Shown one piece after another: positions 16,416-25,421 of a stretch of 64,000 nt of DNA; positions within the stretch are counted from its first letter, which is position 1, and every line of letters starts with the position of its first letter. Both the position numbers and the translations under genes were made by a program. Source of the stretch: DLKC01 sp002478885 (GTDB lineage Bacteria > Bacteroidota > Bacteroidia > Chitinophagales > Chitinophagaceae); assembly GCA_046329585.1 (NCBI GenBank), contig JAXLUI010000002.1, positions 124,001 through 188,000 of the forward strand, in the 5' to 3' direction. The notes below the pieces were generated by a model. The model saw only the letters and a program-made list of their open reading frames with translations, ran no database searches and was not told where the DNA came from.

Positions 16416-17687
16416 TCAGCTCCACGTTGAAGGGAGATAAAAGCGCATTTTACCTTTAATGGGCATAGTTCTGACGACCAGATCACTCTGATCCAAACAG
16501 AAATTTAAGGCGCGTTTGATAGAGTAATATCCATTATTGTGATAATTACCAATCCAAAGATCAATATGAAAATATCCAGGTGCAAAATGCAGTGGTGCCG
16601 TTCTTATAGTTATGGTTCTTTCTTCACCCGGCTGTAGGTTGGATATGGCCATTTTGCCATCTTCATTAATCAAATGTGAATATAACTCTTCATGGATATT
16701 CTTGATATCGATCGCTACACTGAGATCCTTGATGAATTCGCTTGCCTGAACAGTAATCTGAATAGTAAGACTCTGCCCCATAAGCACATAGTCACCTGCC
16801 CCCAGTACCGTTTCACCAACGAAAAATGTAAATCCTTTTATTATCGCGCCATCATCAATTTGTTTGTGAATAGGCTTGTGAACCATTCGCTCTTTTTCTG
16901 ATTCAATATAGCTAGATACAACATCACTAATCGATCCTATTAGCTGCACCCTGCCATTTTTTAAAAGCAGGCATTTCTCACAAAGCGATTGAATGGCGCC
17001 CATATTGTGGCTGACAAACAAAACAGTGCGCCCATCCTTCTCACTCACGTCTTTCATTTTGCCAAGGCATTTTTCCTGGAATTCGGCATCACCCACCGCA
17101 AGCACCTCATCAACAATAATGATATCCGGCTCAAGATGTGCAGCCACGGCAAAGGCAAGCCTTACATACATCCCGCTGCTGTATCTTTTTACAGGAGTGT
17201 CGATATAACGTTCTACACCTGCAAAATCAATGATTGCGTCAAGTTTGCCCCTGATCTCCCTTTTATTCATCCCAAGAATGGCACCGTTGAGAAAAATATT
17301 TTCCCTGCCCGACAATTCCCCGTGGAACCCGGTGCCTACTTCCAATAGCGAAGCTATCCGGCCTTTGATCCTGGCCTCCCCGGTCGTCGGTGATGTGATC
17401 TTTGACAATATCTTCAACAGGGTGGATTTACCGGCGCCGTTTTTGCCAATGATGCCCAAAACCTCTCCCTGCTGCACGTCAAAGCTGATATCCTGCAGGG
17501 CCCATACATATTCGGTAGCCCCCTTTACCGAACGGTCATTTTCTTCTCCGATCTTTAAAAAAGGGTCTTCTTCGCCACGCATACGGTGGTACCAGCGGTT
17601 CAGGTCATCCTTCAGGCTTTTTCGCCCAACCGTACCCAGCCGGTATTGCTTTGAAAGGTGCTCTACACTTATGACAGTTGAACTCAT
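16416..17687 (-). CDS. wzt: Polysaccharide ABC exporter ATPase Wzt with C-terminal glycan-binding domain
   Basis: 423 residues. The nucleotide-binding domain has Walker A GKNGAGKST at 81-89, signature YSSGM at 169-173, Walker B IIIVDE at 189-194 and switch His227. The long insertion before the P-loop and the ~170-residue extension after residue 250 (SESEKERMV onward, rich in beta strand) identify the Wzt/TagH class whose extra domain recognises the modified end of the finished polysaccharide. Together with the permease at 23,579 it forms the ATP-driven inner-membrane exporter. The two subunits are separated by about 6 kb of glycosyltransferase genes, which is unusual since they are normally adjacent. 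Confidence 0.93.
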   Translation of the reverse strand: MSSTVISVEHLSKQYRLGTVGRKSLKDDLNRWYHRMRGEEDPFLKIGEENDRSVKGATEYVWALQDISFDVQQGEVLGIIGKNGAGKSTLLKILSKITSPTTGEARIKGRIASLLEVGTGFHGELSGRENIFLNGAILGMNKREIRGKLDAIIDFAGVERYIDTPVKRYSSGMYVRLAFAVAAHLEPDIIIVDEVLAVGDAEFQEKCLGKMKDVSEKDGRTVLFVSHNMGAIQSLCEKCLLLKNGRVQLIGSISDVVSSYIESEKERMVHKPIHKQIDDGAIIKGFTFFVGETVLGAGDYVLMGQSLTIQITVQASEFIKDLSVAIDIKNIHEELYSHLINEDGKMAISNLQPGEERTITIRTAPLHFAPGYFHIDLWIGNYHNNGYYSIKRALNFCLDQSDLVVRTMPIKGKMRFYLPSTWS

Positions 17688-17780
17688 GGTAGTTGAATGC
17701 CCGGAAATTGCTCCCGGCTATTTTTATTGGTTAAGCATTGACGCAGCTTCTTTTAATTGAAACCGATCTTTCGGACTTTC

Positions 17781-18704
17781 CTACAACCCCTCCAGCAAAA
17801 CATCGTATCGGATCTCGCCCTTAAGCCATGTTCTCGTTTCCCAGCCGCAAATCCCATCCAGCAGGCTCCCGAAATCAAATAAAAAGACAGGATAGCCGCG
17901 ATGATACAACCGCTTCATCAACACCCGCCCGCTACAACCCATTGCTACCACCAGCACACCAAATGGCCGGCTCAGCTGTTCAAGCTGCAATACGGTTTCC
18001 TGTTCTATGCGGTCCATTGCGTAATAGGCATTCCGCGAAGGAGTTTTAATATGAGGCACTGCACCAAATAATTGCATCAACTTTTCGGCTGGCACCGACT
18101 CATTCCCAATAAACAACAATGCATGTGCCTTAAGCAATTTCAGGAACCGGTTGGCCCTTTCCGGAAAAGCGGTGGCCGTATAGTGCAAGGCAACCGGACT
18201 GAATACCGGCAAGCCGGTAAACCATGGATAAACACTCCTGGCCAGGTCCGCTGCCGGGCCATCAGGCACCAGGTGATGTCCAGGGTGCATCCCGGGTTCA
18301 TGCCCAAACCTTTCAGAATGGATCGCCAATGCCTTCATGACCCCGTCGTCGCTGAGCAGAAAAGCTTCTTTCATTTCCGCAGCCAGTCTGTCATTAGCCT
18401 CCTGGTAAGCCTCACTTTTGTTTTTCAATAAATAAACATCTCCGTCGCCAAAACGCATATAGGCGCCGGTTTGCATACACCTGATATGCTGTTCTAAAGC
18501 ATCCATGGTCTCCTGTGTGCTCCGGATCCGAATACCCAAAAGGGCTTCATTTGCGATCGTAAACCAGGCCAGGTCAAAATGCTGCCGGCCAACAAAAGGA
18601 AACAACCAGTCAACCAGCCGGATACAACCTTTTTTGAGGGCTGCGGCAAAGCCGGAACGGTAAATGGAAGATCGGGTTGTGCACATACGATCAGGTTGCC
18701 TCAT
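17781..18704 (-). CDS. GT-D fold (DUF1792-like) glycosyltransferase
   Basis: 307 residues. The core matches the GT-D group first recognised in streptococcal serine-rich-repeat adhesin glycosylation: TQETMDALEQHIRCM, YMRFGDGDVYLLK with RFGDGD at 84-89 (the family R/K-FGDGE-type nucleotide-sugar site), later LLFIGNESVPAEKLMQLFG, SRNAYYAMDRI and FGVLVVAMGCSGRVLMKRLYHRGYPVFLFDFGSLLD. The start at 18,704 overlaps the upstream GT by 14 bases; a second ATG at 18,686 would leave a 4-base gap instead. A likely role is glucosyl or similar transfer to the growing chain. Confidence 0.78.
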   Translation of the reverse strand: MRQPDRMCTTRSSIYRSGFAAALKKGCIRLVDWLFPFVGRQHFDLAWFTIANEALLGIRIRSTQETMDALEQHIRCMQTGAYMRFGDGDVYLLKNKSEAYQEANDRLAAEMKEAFLLSDDGVMKALAIHSERFGHEPGMHPGHHLVPDGPAADLARSVYPWFTGLPVFSPVALHYTATAFPERANRFLKLLKAHALLFIGNESVPAEKLMQLFGAVPHIKTPSRNAYYAMDRIEQETVLQLEQLSRPFGVLVVAMGCSGRVLMKRLYHRGYPVFLFDFGSLLDGICGWETRTWLKGEIRYDVLLEGL

Positions 18705-19605
18705 TGGTTAAGGATTGTCGCAATAACCGGTATACCCCCCGGGTATAATCCCACAGCCATACAGCGATATTCGGGCGTTGTTTTAATAACTTAAAATACC
18801 GGTGATGTAAACGGATCAGCGGCCAAATGCGCTTTTCATAATGTCGGTATTGCCGAAGGTTTTTGTGAAGTCTTTTTACATCATTGCTATAAGAATCAAA
18901 CGCGGATAATTTAAAGTCGGGTGTTGAAACAGGTAATAAATTATGCCATTTTTCATGCACAAGCAACAGCGCGTCCATCCAGTCCCTGTTTTTTTTTCCG
19001 CTCGAAAAATGTACAATTCCCAGTTCGTATGTTACCATTAATTTTTTTGTACGGCCAACAGAAAGGCTGAAATCGAGATCATACCCATGAAAACCACTTA
19101 GAATTTTTTCATCAAACCGATTCAATTCCCATACTGCTTTACTGGTTGCAAGAAAAACGCCATCAAGCACTGCAACCTGTGAAAGTTTTTCCATTCCAGG
19201 ATTGGCATAGAGTGTTTCTTCCGCACCATCATTGCTTTTGTGAATAATCTTCATCCGCCTTATTTCAGGAGTACCCTGCTCTGCCTGCCACCAGCCACAG
19301 GGCATGCCTGATTTATACACAGCCCCGGCTGGGCCAATAATGCCAATATATTGGTCAGATTGGAAATACTCCGATAATAGTTTACCCCATCCTTTTCGAC
19401 TGAAGAGAATGTCTTCGTGTGCGAAACAGATTATAGGGTATTTTGATTGAGATGCCCCTTGATTGTATGCGCCTGAAATGCTTTTTTGATTTTGATCATT
19501 TTCAATTCGAATAATTTCATACTCCATTTCGATTGTTTCCGCAATATTGCGTTCTATATTATTATAATAGAAGTTACTTCTTGAGCAAATAACAACAGAA
19601 ATCAT
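18691..19605 (-). CDS. GT2-like glycosyltransferase (Glyco_tranf_2_5 type)
   Basis: 304 residues starting MISVVICSRSNFYYNNIERNI. YEIIRIENDQNQKSISGAYNQGASQSKYPIICFAHEDILF is the hallmark of a GT2 subgroup in which the acidic motif is HEDI rather than DxD; GIIGPAGAVYKSGMPCGWW and SGFHGYDLDFSLSVG follow. Such proteins occur in many Bacteroidota and Campylobacterota surface-glycan loci. Codon use is A/T-richer than in genes on either side, as is the whole 18.7-23.4 kb block. Confidence 0.8.
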   Translation of the reverse strand: MISVVICSRSNFYYNNIERNIAETIEMEYEIIRIENDQNQKSISGAYNQGASQSKYPIICFAHEDILFSRKGWGKLLSEYFQSDQYIGIIGPAGAVYKSGMPCGWWQAEQGTPEIRRMKIIHKSNDGAEETLYANPGMEKLSQVAVLDGVFLATSKAVWELNRFDEKILSGFHGYDLDFSLSVGRTKKLMVTYELGIVHFSSGKKNRDWMDALLLVHEKWHNLLPVSTPDFKLSAFDSYSNDVKRLHKNLRQYRHYEKRIWPLIRLHHRYFKLLKQRPNIAVWLWDYTRGVYRLLRQSLTNEAT

Positions 19606-19620
19606 GTGTATTGTGAGGAA

Positions 19621-20592
19621 TTATGCTTTGATAACTCTTTTTAATCGATGGTTAACCAATTTAATCCCTTTGCGAATTTTATAAGTAAAGCTCGATAAGA
19701 TTTTAGCAGCATAAACCGAATAGTATTTCTTCAGCCATTTGCTTTTTATAACTGGACTTTCTTTAGAATAAATGGCAAATTTTTTCAGAAAAGCATCCCG
19801 TTTTCGACCATTTAGCAGTATTGCCAGAATCGAATCCCTACAGGAATCTAATTGACTCAGAATTCCTTCCCTGACTTGTAAATCGAAAGAATTTCTGATT
19901 AAATATTCTAATACAATTAGCCATTTCTCAGTTTTCGCTACAGCATTAAGTCCAGACCACGCTCCTTCACCATGTCGGCGATAAACTGCCATGGCATTTG
20001 GAAGATATTTAAGCTTCCCATTTTTTGCTGCATGCATATAAATGGGATAATCGCCAGCTGGCAGATTCAAAAAATCATTGTCGGGAAAACCCGGAGGTAA
20101 AGCAGATTTTCTTAGTACAACAGAGCAAGTGTTGATTAAATTCTTTTTACTTAGTTCCTGAATAGAGAATGTGTTTTCATTTTCACTTTTGACAAGATTT
20201 GAAAGAATGACCTCATCTCTTTTTTCATAAACCTCGTGAAAACAAATAGCGAAGTCTGGATTTGCTTCGAGAAAATCTAATTGCATCTGAAGTTTATGTG
20301 CGTCACACCAGTAATCATCACCATCACATAATGCGATATATGGCGCATTTGCTTTCGAATAAATATTGGCAAAATTGCGCAGCATCCCAAGGTTTTCGCT
20401 GTTTAAAATATGTAGGATCCTTCCTTTGTATTTTTCGGCAAGCCTTGCAATTATTGCTGAAGTATTATCAGTTGAAGCATCATCGCCTATGATCAATTTT
20501 ATAGGGTAATCCGTCTGCTGAGACATGACGCCTTCAATTGCCTCCTCTATATAAGTCTCGTGGTTATATGTCACCATCAAAACAGCAACCAT
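19621..20592 (-). CDS. GT2 family glycosyltransferase
   Basis: 323 residues: MVAVLMVTYNHETYIEEAIEGV, IKLIIGDDASTDNTSAII, NLGMLRNFANIYSKANAPYIALCDGDDYWCD with the CDGDDYW metal site near 90-96, and NLPAGDYPIYMHAAKNGKLKY. The pattern is the common CDGDDYW-type Bacteroidota GT2 clade. The C-terminal third is strongly basic. A 15-base gap separates it from the downstream GT, and 14 bases from the acyltransferase upstream, consistent with one transcript. Confidence 0.9.
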   Translation of the reverse strand: MVAVLMVTYNHETYIEEAIEGVMSQQTDYPIKLIIGDDASTDNTSAIIARLAEKYKGRILHILNSENLGMLRNFANIYSKANAPYIALCDGDDYWCDAHKLQMQLDFLEANPDFAICFHEVYEKRDEVILSNLVKSENENTFSIQELSKKNLINTCSVVLRKSALPPGFPDNDFLNLPAGDYPIYMHAAKNGKLKYLPNAMAVYRRHGEGAWSGLNAVAKTEKWLIVLEYLIRNSFDLQVREGILSQLDSCRDSILAILLNGRKRDAFLKKFAIYSKESPVIKSKWLKKYYSVYAAKILSSFTYKIRKGIKLVNHRLKRVIKA

Positions 20593-20606
20593 AGATTCAG
20601 ATGCTC

Positions 20607-21191
20607 CTAATTATCTTCTTTTGTTTGATTGGGCAAACCAAACATTGCTGCTTCCAAAGTAAAAATCCTGTCCGACCGCTTTGTTACTGTTCTGGCAGGA
20701 TTACCGGAAACAATAACCCCAGGTTCTACACTTTTACTTACAAGAGATAACGCTCCTATCGCAGATCCATCCCCGATCTCAATACCCGGAAGCAATACCG
20801 CACCGGCACCTACGATCACATGCCGGCCAATTATGACTGGTTTACTTTTTACATTTCGGAATTCTTCCGGCACCATCGGATTGGTCATTGATTTCCCGCT
20901 ATAATCGTCACTGCTCGAATAAACGCTCACCCGGGAAGAAAGGCCACTGAAATCCATCAGCCTTATCAATGCTTTTCCAATAAGGGAACTGTAGGCCGCA
21001 ATGTGAATATAATTGCCGATTTCAATACCACCTTCTCCGGCTGAGAGTAAACAGAAATCGTCGATTCGTACATTATTTCCCAGAGATATTCGTTCAGCCC
21101 CGTAGATGGCTGCACGGTCTGAAATTAACACACCATTCCCAACTGATTTAAATCCTAGAACGGCGACCTGGGATGAGTCCAAAAAAGGCAT
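20607..21191 (-). CDS. Left-handed beta-helix (hexapeptide) acyltransferase
   Basis: 194 residues from ATG 21,191 (MPFLDSSQVAVLG). The frame is open to 21,251, but that longer start overlaps the aminotransferase gene. Hexapeptide-type turns run through IGNYIHIAAYSSLIGKAL, KPVIIGRHVIVGAGAVLLPGIEIGDGSAIGALSLVSKSV and end in VIVSGNPARTV, the usual xenobiotic/sugar acetyltransferase terminus. Directly downstream of a sugar aminotransferase, it most likely N-acylates the amino sugar made there (VioB/FdtC-like role, inferred). Cytoplasmic, probably a trimer. Confidence 0.85.
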   Translation of the reverse strand: MPFLDSSQVAVLGFKSVGNGVLISDRAAIYGAERISLGNNVRIDDFCLLSAGEGGIEIGNYIHIAAYSSLIGKALIRLMDFSGLSSRVSVYSSSDDYSGKSMTNPMVPEEFRNVKSKPVIIGRHVIVGAGAVLLPGIEIGDGSAIGALSLVSKSVEPGVIVSGNPARTVTKRSDRIFTLEAAMFGLPNQTKEDN

Positions 21192-21220
21192 AACCTGAAT
21201 CTTAAACTTTATATGTAAGG

Positions 21221-22297
21221 TTAATCTTGCACTGAATTGATCAGGCTGCATATATGGGAAACATCCGCTTCTGCCAGGTTATTGAAAAGCGGCAACGCAA
21301 GCACCCGCCTGCTGATTGATTCAGAAACAGGACAAGGAGATTGTTGATTGACATGCGGCAACTCATTGAGTGAAGGATAAAAATATCTCCGTGGCGAAAT
21401 ATCATGTTCCCTAAGTTTATCCATGACCTTAAGTAATACTGATTCACTTTCGAACAAAACAGGATAATAGCCATAGTTATTATTTTCCCTTAAATAGGCA
21501 TCTGTAATTTTAATCCTGTTCTTATTCAACAAACTGTCATACAAATCAGCCAGCATTTTCCTTCTGTCAATATGCCCTTGTATCAACGGTAGCAGGCACA
21601 ATCCCATTGCAGCATGTAATTCAGAATTCTTGGCATTGATACCAATTGAAAAATATTCATCATAGATATGGCCAAACTGACGGTAATGAAATATTTTATC
21701 AAACAATGCTTTATCGTGGCAAATGATTGCACCTCCTTCGACCGTATGAAAAATTTTGGTCGCATGAAAACTGCAGGTGCTGATGTCGCCAAAATCCAGT
21801 AACGACTTTCCCTTATAACTGCATCCAAAAGCATGTGCACCATCATAAATTACTTTTAGCTGATGTTTGTCTGCGATCCTTTGAATGGCATCCACATCAC
21901 AGGGAAAACCATATACATGTGTTGCTAGTATAGCTTCCGTGTTCTCTGTAATTGCCTCCTCTATCTTTTCTGCATCAATACAAAAAGTATCAGGCCCTAT
22001 ATCGGCAAAAACAGGGGTACAGCCTTCCCATAAAATGGCATTTAACGTCGCCACATAGGAAAAAGGAGTGGTGATCACTTCCCTGGTTATGCCCAATGCT
22101 TTTAAAGCCATCTGTAGCACGATTGTACCATTGGCGCAAAACAGTAGATTGTCTAGCCCAAGAAAGGTTTTCAATTTTGTTTCCAGTTCCTGGACAAGTA
22201 TCCCATTGTTGGTAACCCAGCCATTGTCCCAGGCCCTTTTAAGCATAGCGGAATATTCCTCAAATGGAGGCAGGTAGGTTTGGGTTACGTTGATCAT
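21221..22297 (-). CDS. DegT/DnrJ/EryC1 sugar aminotransferase, VioA-like
   Basis: 358 residues, PLP-dependent fold type I. NVTQTYLPPFEEYSAMLKRAWDNGWVTNNG, ITTPFSYVATLNAILWEG, the cofactor aspartate in YDGAHAFG (Asp152) and the Schiff-base lysine in SFHATKIFHTVEGGA (Lys181) are clear. The N-terminal pattern and SFHATK block look more like VioA-type 4-aminotransferases (dTDP-4-amino-4,6-dideoxyglucose) than FdtB-type 3-aminotransferases; this is from memory of the families. With the beta-helix acyltransferase just downstream it would yield an N-acylated dideoxyamino sugar. Overlaps the FkbM gene by four bases. Confidence 0.87.
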   Translation of the reverse strand: MINVTQTYLPPFEEYSAMLKRAWDNGWVTNNGILVQELETKLKTFLGLDNLLFCANGTIVLQMALKALGITREVITTPFSYVATLNAILWEGCTPVFADIGPDTFCIDAEKIEEAITENTEAILATHVYGFPCDVDAIQRIADKHQLKVIYDGAHAFGCSYKGKSLLDFGDISTCSFHATKIFHTVEGGAIICHDKALFDKIFHYRQFGHIYDEYFSIGINAKNSELHAAMGLCLLPLIQGHIDRRKMLADLYDSLLNKNRIKITDAYLRENNNYGYYPVLFESESVLLKVMDKLREHDISPRRYFYPSLNELPHVNQQSPCPVSESISRRVLALPLFNNLAEADVSHICSLINSVQD

Positions 22298-23430
22298 ATT
22301 TTTGTAGTTGCAAACAATATTGTCTCTTCCGCGTGAATCGTGAAATGCCTTAAATGAAATTTGTATCCGAGCTTAAGTGACTCAAGCCAGAGTGGGATAT
22401 TCACGATATCATCAAGACTATGATAAATGGCAATAGCCAAGTCCGGCTTAAATTTACGCAATGTGCGCTCACCACCTTTCAAAGCTGGCAACTCGGCTCC
22501 TTCAATATCCATTTTAATGAAGTCCACTGTTTGAATATGCTGATCTGACACAACCCTGTCGATAGTTACAGTACTTGTTGACCCGGTTTGCCTAGCAAAT
22601 GGATATGTTTTAACCTGACTCCCCGGTCCAAAATCTCTGTAATAAACCACTTCATTGTTTACCGCACCAACTGGCGAAGGAATTAATTTTATCAGCTTTT
22701 GCATCGATGGATTAAACCCAATATTGATATTAAAAAGCTTAATGTTTCCCGGAATAAATTCGAAGGAATACACCCGGCCTTTTTCTTTTACTTTACTTGC
22801 GAAATATAATGCAGTGTCTCCCCAGCAACCTCCTAAATCAAATACCACATCCCCTTCTTTTGCACTCACTAAAACACTGTTACCCGTTTTACAAGCATAT
22901 TGTTCAAGAATAAAATCAATTGCAATACCGGCCTCAGAAAAATACAATGACAAATCATATCCGATTGAAGACAAATCAAATTTTTTTAACTTGAAATGTA
23001 AAAAGCCAGGGTCATATTGTAAATTTTCTTGACTTAACTTTTTTGCGCTTGTGAGAGCAGCTTGATATTCCGCATCATTGCGGGAAAGTTTTACTTTTTC
23101 AAATCCAAGCAATCGATAAGCAATAATTTCCACCAATAATTCCCGGTCATTTTCCGGAATTAATTCAAAAAACAACTGCAACCTTTCGGCATAAGCATCC
23201 AGCTTACTCAATACCATCTCAGTTTTTGCCTTATTCCCATACCGGAGAATTTTCTTTGCCTTGAGTTTCAAATTGCCCTTTTCCAACCCCATCCGCCCAA
23301 GAAAATTCCGGGGGTTCCTATTTTGCTCCGGGAATTTTCCATATCTGAATTCATCATAATTTTCAATTCCATAATTATTCCAGACAGACCTGCTGATTTT
23401 CTTCCCCAATTGCCTGATGAACGCTGACAT
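22294..23430 (-). CDS. FkbM family methyltransferase
   Basis: 378 residues. The C-terminal 200 residues carry the FkbM domain: GDVVFDLGGCWGDTALYFASKV (SAM motif I), GRVYSFEFIPGNIKLFNINI, then VDFIKMDIEGAELPALKGGERTLRKFKPDLAIAIYHSLDD, the diagnostic D-x-EGAE block. The first ~170 residues are an uncharacterised helical extension. O-methylation of a sugar, perhaps as a chain-terminating cap read by the Wzt C-terminal domain, is an attractive inference because Wzm/Wzt systems often use methyl caps. ATG overlaps nothing upstream; 148 bases separate it from wzm. Confidence 0.87.
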   Translation of the reverse strand: MSAFIRQLGKKISRSVWNNYGIENYDEFRYGKFPEQNRNPRNFLGRMGLEKGNLKLKAKKILRYGNKAKTEMVLSKLDAYAERLQLFFELIPENDRELLVEIIAYRLLGFEKVKLSRNDAEYQAALTSAKKLSQENLQYDPGFLHFKLKKFDLSSIGYDLSLYFSEAGIAIDFILEQYACKTGNSVLVSAKEGDVVFDLGGCWGDTALYFASKVKEKGRVYSFEFIPGNIKLFNINIGFNPSMQKLIKLIPSPVGAVNNEVVYYRDFGPGSQVKTYPFARQTGSTSTVTIDRVVSDQHIQTVDFIKMDIEGAELPALKGGERTLRKFKPDLAIAIYHSLDDIVNIPLWLESLKLGYKFHLRHFTIHAEETILFATTKI

Positions 23431-23578
23431 GAATGACTATTTGTAATGACTATTAATGTGCTAATTGATGGTTGAAGATTTTCAAAGTCAGCAAACATTT
23501 TCCGGTTTAGCCAGGCAAAGTGTACCCTGATTGACAAAGTTCGATGTCAAACGAGATAAAAGCCGGAAACAAAAAGCG

Positions 23579-24484
23579 TCACACTGTATCCATAAAATTC
23601 CGCTCAATCCGGTTGAACAGTATGATCCCTATGAACAAAACTACGATCGAAAAAATAACGCTATAGCCAAAAAAGAAAGGATCAAAACTCCCCTGTCCAA
23701 GCACCGCGTACCGGAAGCCTTCCACCAGCGGGGAAAGCGGGTTCCACCGGATCAGGTTGGTGTATTTTGATTGTTCGAGGTACGACATGGGGTACACCAC
23801 CGGCGTTATATACATCAGCAGGCCCACGCCAAAGGAAATCAGGATATTCAGGTCGCGGTACTTGGTGGTAAGCGACGAGATAATAATCCCCATCCCCAAC
23901 CCTACAGCGGCGATCACCACAACGAGCACGGGCACCAGCAGCAATTGCCAACCCGGGTGAACGGTATAAACACCGATAGCAGCATAATAAATCATCATGG
24001 CTATTAACAATGTACACTGTATCCCAAACCGGACAAGATTGGAGATGATGGACGAAAGCGGTGATACCAGCCGCGGAAAATACACTTTGCCAAAGATCCC
24101 GGCATTGGCAGCAAAAGTGGCCGACGAACTGCCCAAACAGGCGGAAAAATAATTCCAGATCGTAATACTGCTCATATAGAACAATACTGGTGGAAGGCTG
24201 TCGGTCGGGATCTTCGCGATCTTGTTAAACACGATCAGGAACATAAATGTGGTAAACGCCGGCTGGATAAAATGCCAGACCGGGCCAAGGATCGTTTGTT
24301 TATAGGCAGCCGTAAAGTCGCGCCGGACAAAAAGCAGCAGAAGGTCACGGTAACGCCACACTTCCTTTAGTTTCAGGTCAAACACATGCCCCCTGGGGCG
24401 AATCACCTCCGTCCATTGTCCCTCATTGCCCGGCTCCGGTGTTGCTTCAGGCATTGGCCATTTTTTCATCTGCGTGATTTGCAC
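23579..24484 (-). CDS. wzm: Polysaccharide ABC exporter permease Wzm
   Basis: 301 residues, ABC-2 type permease. After a ~50-residue cytoplasmic N-terminus (VIRPRGHVFDLKLKEVWRYRDLLLLFVRRDFTAAYKQT, a strong Wzm/TagG signature), about six membrane segments follow, including FTTFMFLIVFNKIAKI, LLLVPVLVVVIAAVGLGMGIIIS and DPFFFGYSVIFSIVVLFIGIILF. Works with the Wzt ATPase at 16,416 to move lipid-linked polysaccharide across the inner membrane. The first two ATGs (24,484 and 24,469) are both possible starts. Confidence 0.92.
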   Translation of the reverse strand: MQITQMKKWPMPEATPEPGNEGQWTEVIRPRGHVFDLKLKEVWRYRDLLLLFVRRDFTAAYKQTILGPVWHFIQPAFTTFMFLIVFNKIAKIPTDSLPPVLFYMSSITIWNYFSACLGSSSATFAANAGIFGKVYFPRLVSPLSSIISNLVRFGIQCTLLIAMMIYYAAIGVYTVHPGWQLLLVPVLVVVIAAVGLGMGIIISSLTTKYRDLNILISFGVGLLMYITPVVYPMSYLEQSKYTNLIRWNPLSPLVEGFRYAVLGQGSFDPFFFGYSVIFSIVVLFIGIILFNRIERNFMDTV

Positions 24485-24570
24485 ATTGCAAATAAGCTGT
24501 GCATGATTGGTTAAATTGTTAAAAGATTGAAGGCAGGAGTGGTTTACATAAAACCCGAACGGCAGCTTAT

Positions 24571-25389
24571 TTAGCCTTCATGATAAAGCCGTAGTTCCAA
24601 TGACACCCTGGTTGTATCCGGCTGCCGGTTAAGCGCAGCACCGTGAATAAGGAAGGGTGTAAACAACAATGCTTCCCCATATTTGGGGTTCGGCCGCCTG
24701 GCGTGCAGACCATCCTTATAGGAAACGATTGCCGGTACATTGTAGTTTAACCCGTTTATACTCGCTCCCCTTGCTGCTGTGCGAATGATATCTTTTTCGT
24801 TCCAGTAATGGCTTCCGGGAAGCACAGGCAAAGAGGATGCACTATTGCAACCGGCAACCGGGATCCATACATTAAGTACTTTTTCCCAAATATCGAGGTA
24901 GCCATCACGGTGAAAAGGATTAATGTCAAGCGAATCGGGTCTGCTGATCCGCATAATGATAATTTCCTCCGGCAACAAGGGATTGGTCCGTTGAAGGGGC
25001 TTTCCCACTGCCCCTGAAAACTGTTCCATAAGGTGGTCCATGTCTATATGAAAATCGCTGAACCGCAGAAAACGTGTTTTTTCAATAACAGATTGATGCC
25101 AGGCAGCGGTGGTCACATACCGGTGATAATGCTCCAATGAAAAGTGTTCATCTACAGGAATATTATTCCCTTTAAGGATGCTTAACAGGATGGACCAGAT
25201 ATTGTCTTTCAAATCCTGGAAGGCCTTGTCATTTGCGATCGGCACCGTGGTAAAACCAGATTTTGTCCATTCGCAATCTTCGATAACGCTGCCTTTTTCC
25301 GAAAAGAGCACCTTGTCTTCTCCCGGGAAAAAATCACCCGTTACTTCTACTTCAAAGGGTTCATCGTCGATGGTGAATGTACAAAGCAT
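24571..25389 (-). CDS. Phytanoyl-CoA dioxygenase family (PhyH) Fe(II)/2-oxoglutarate enzyme
   Basis: 272 residues with an intact facial triad: His160 and Asp162 in INPFHRDGYLD, His249 in PFLIHGAALN, and the 2-oxoglutarate-binding Arg261 in TTRVSLELRLY. VWIPVAGCNSASSLPVLPGSHYW is the conserved strand between. PhyH proteins hydroxylate small molecules, and several lie in bacterial surface-glycan or natural-product loci; what this one oxidises is unknown. It sits between wzm and a GT2 gene in the same direction with gaps of 86 and 32 bases. A sugar or lipid-carrier hydroxylase is speculation from context. Confidence 0.82.
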   Translation of the reverse strand: MLCTFTIDDEPFEVEVTGDFFPGEDKVLFSEKGSVIEDCEWTKSGFTTVPIANDKAFQDLKDNIWSILLSILKGNNIPVDEHFSLEHYHRYVTTAAWHQSVIEKTRFLRFSDFHIDMDHLMEQFSGAVGKPLQRTNPLLPEEIIIMRISRPDSLDINPFHRDGYLDIWEKVLNVWIPVAGCNSASSLPVLPGSHYWNEKDIIRTAARGASINGLNYNVPAIVSYKDGLHARRPNPKYGEALLFTPFLIHGAALNRQPDTTRVSLELRLYHEG

Positions 25390-25421
25390 GGCAGTTATTT
25401 TTATATCCCGGTATAGGACCG

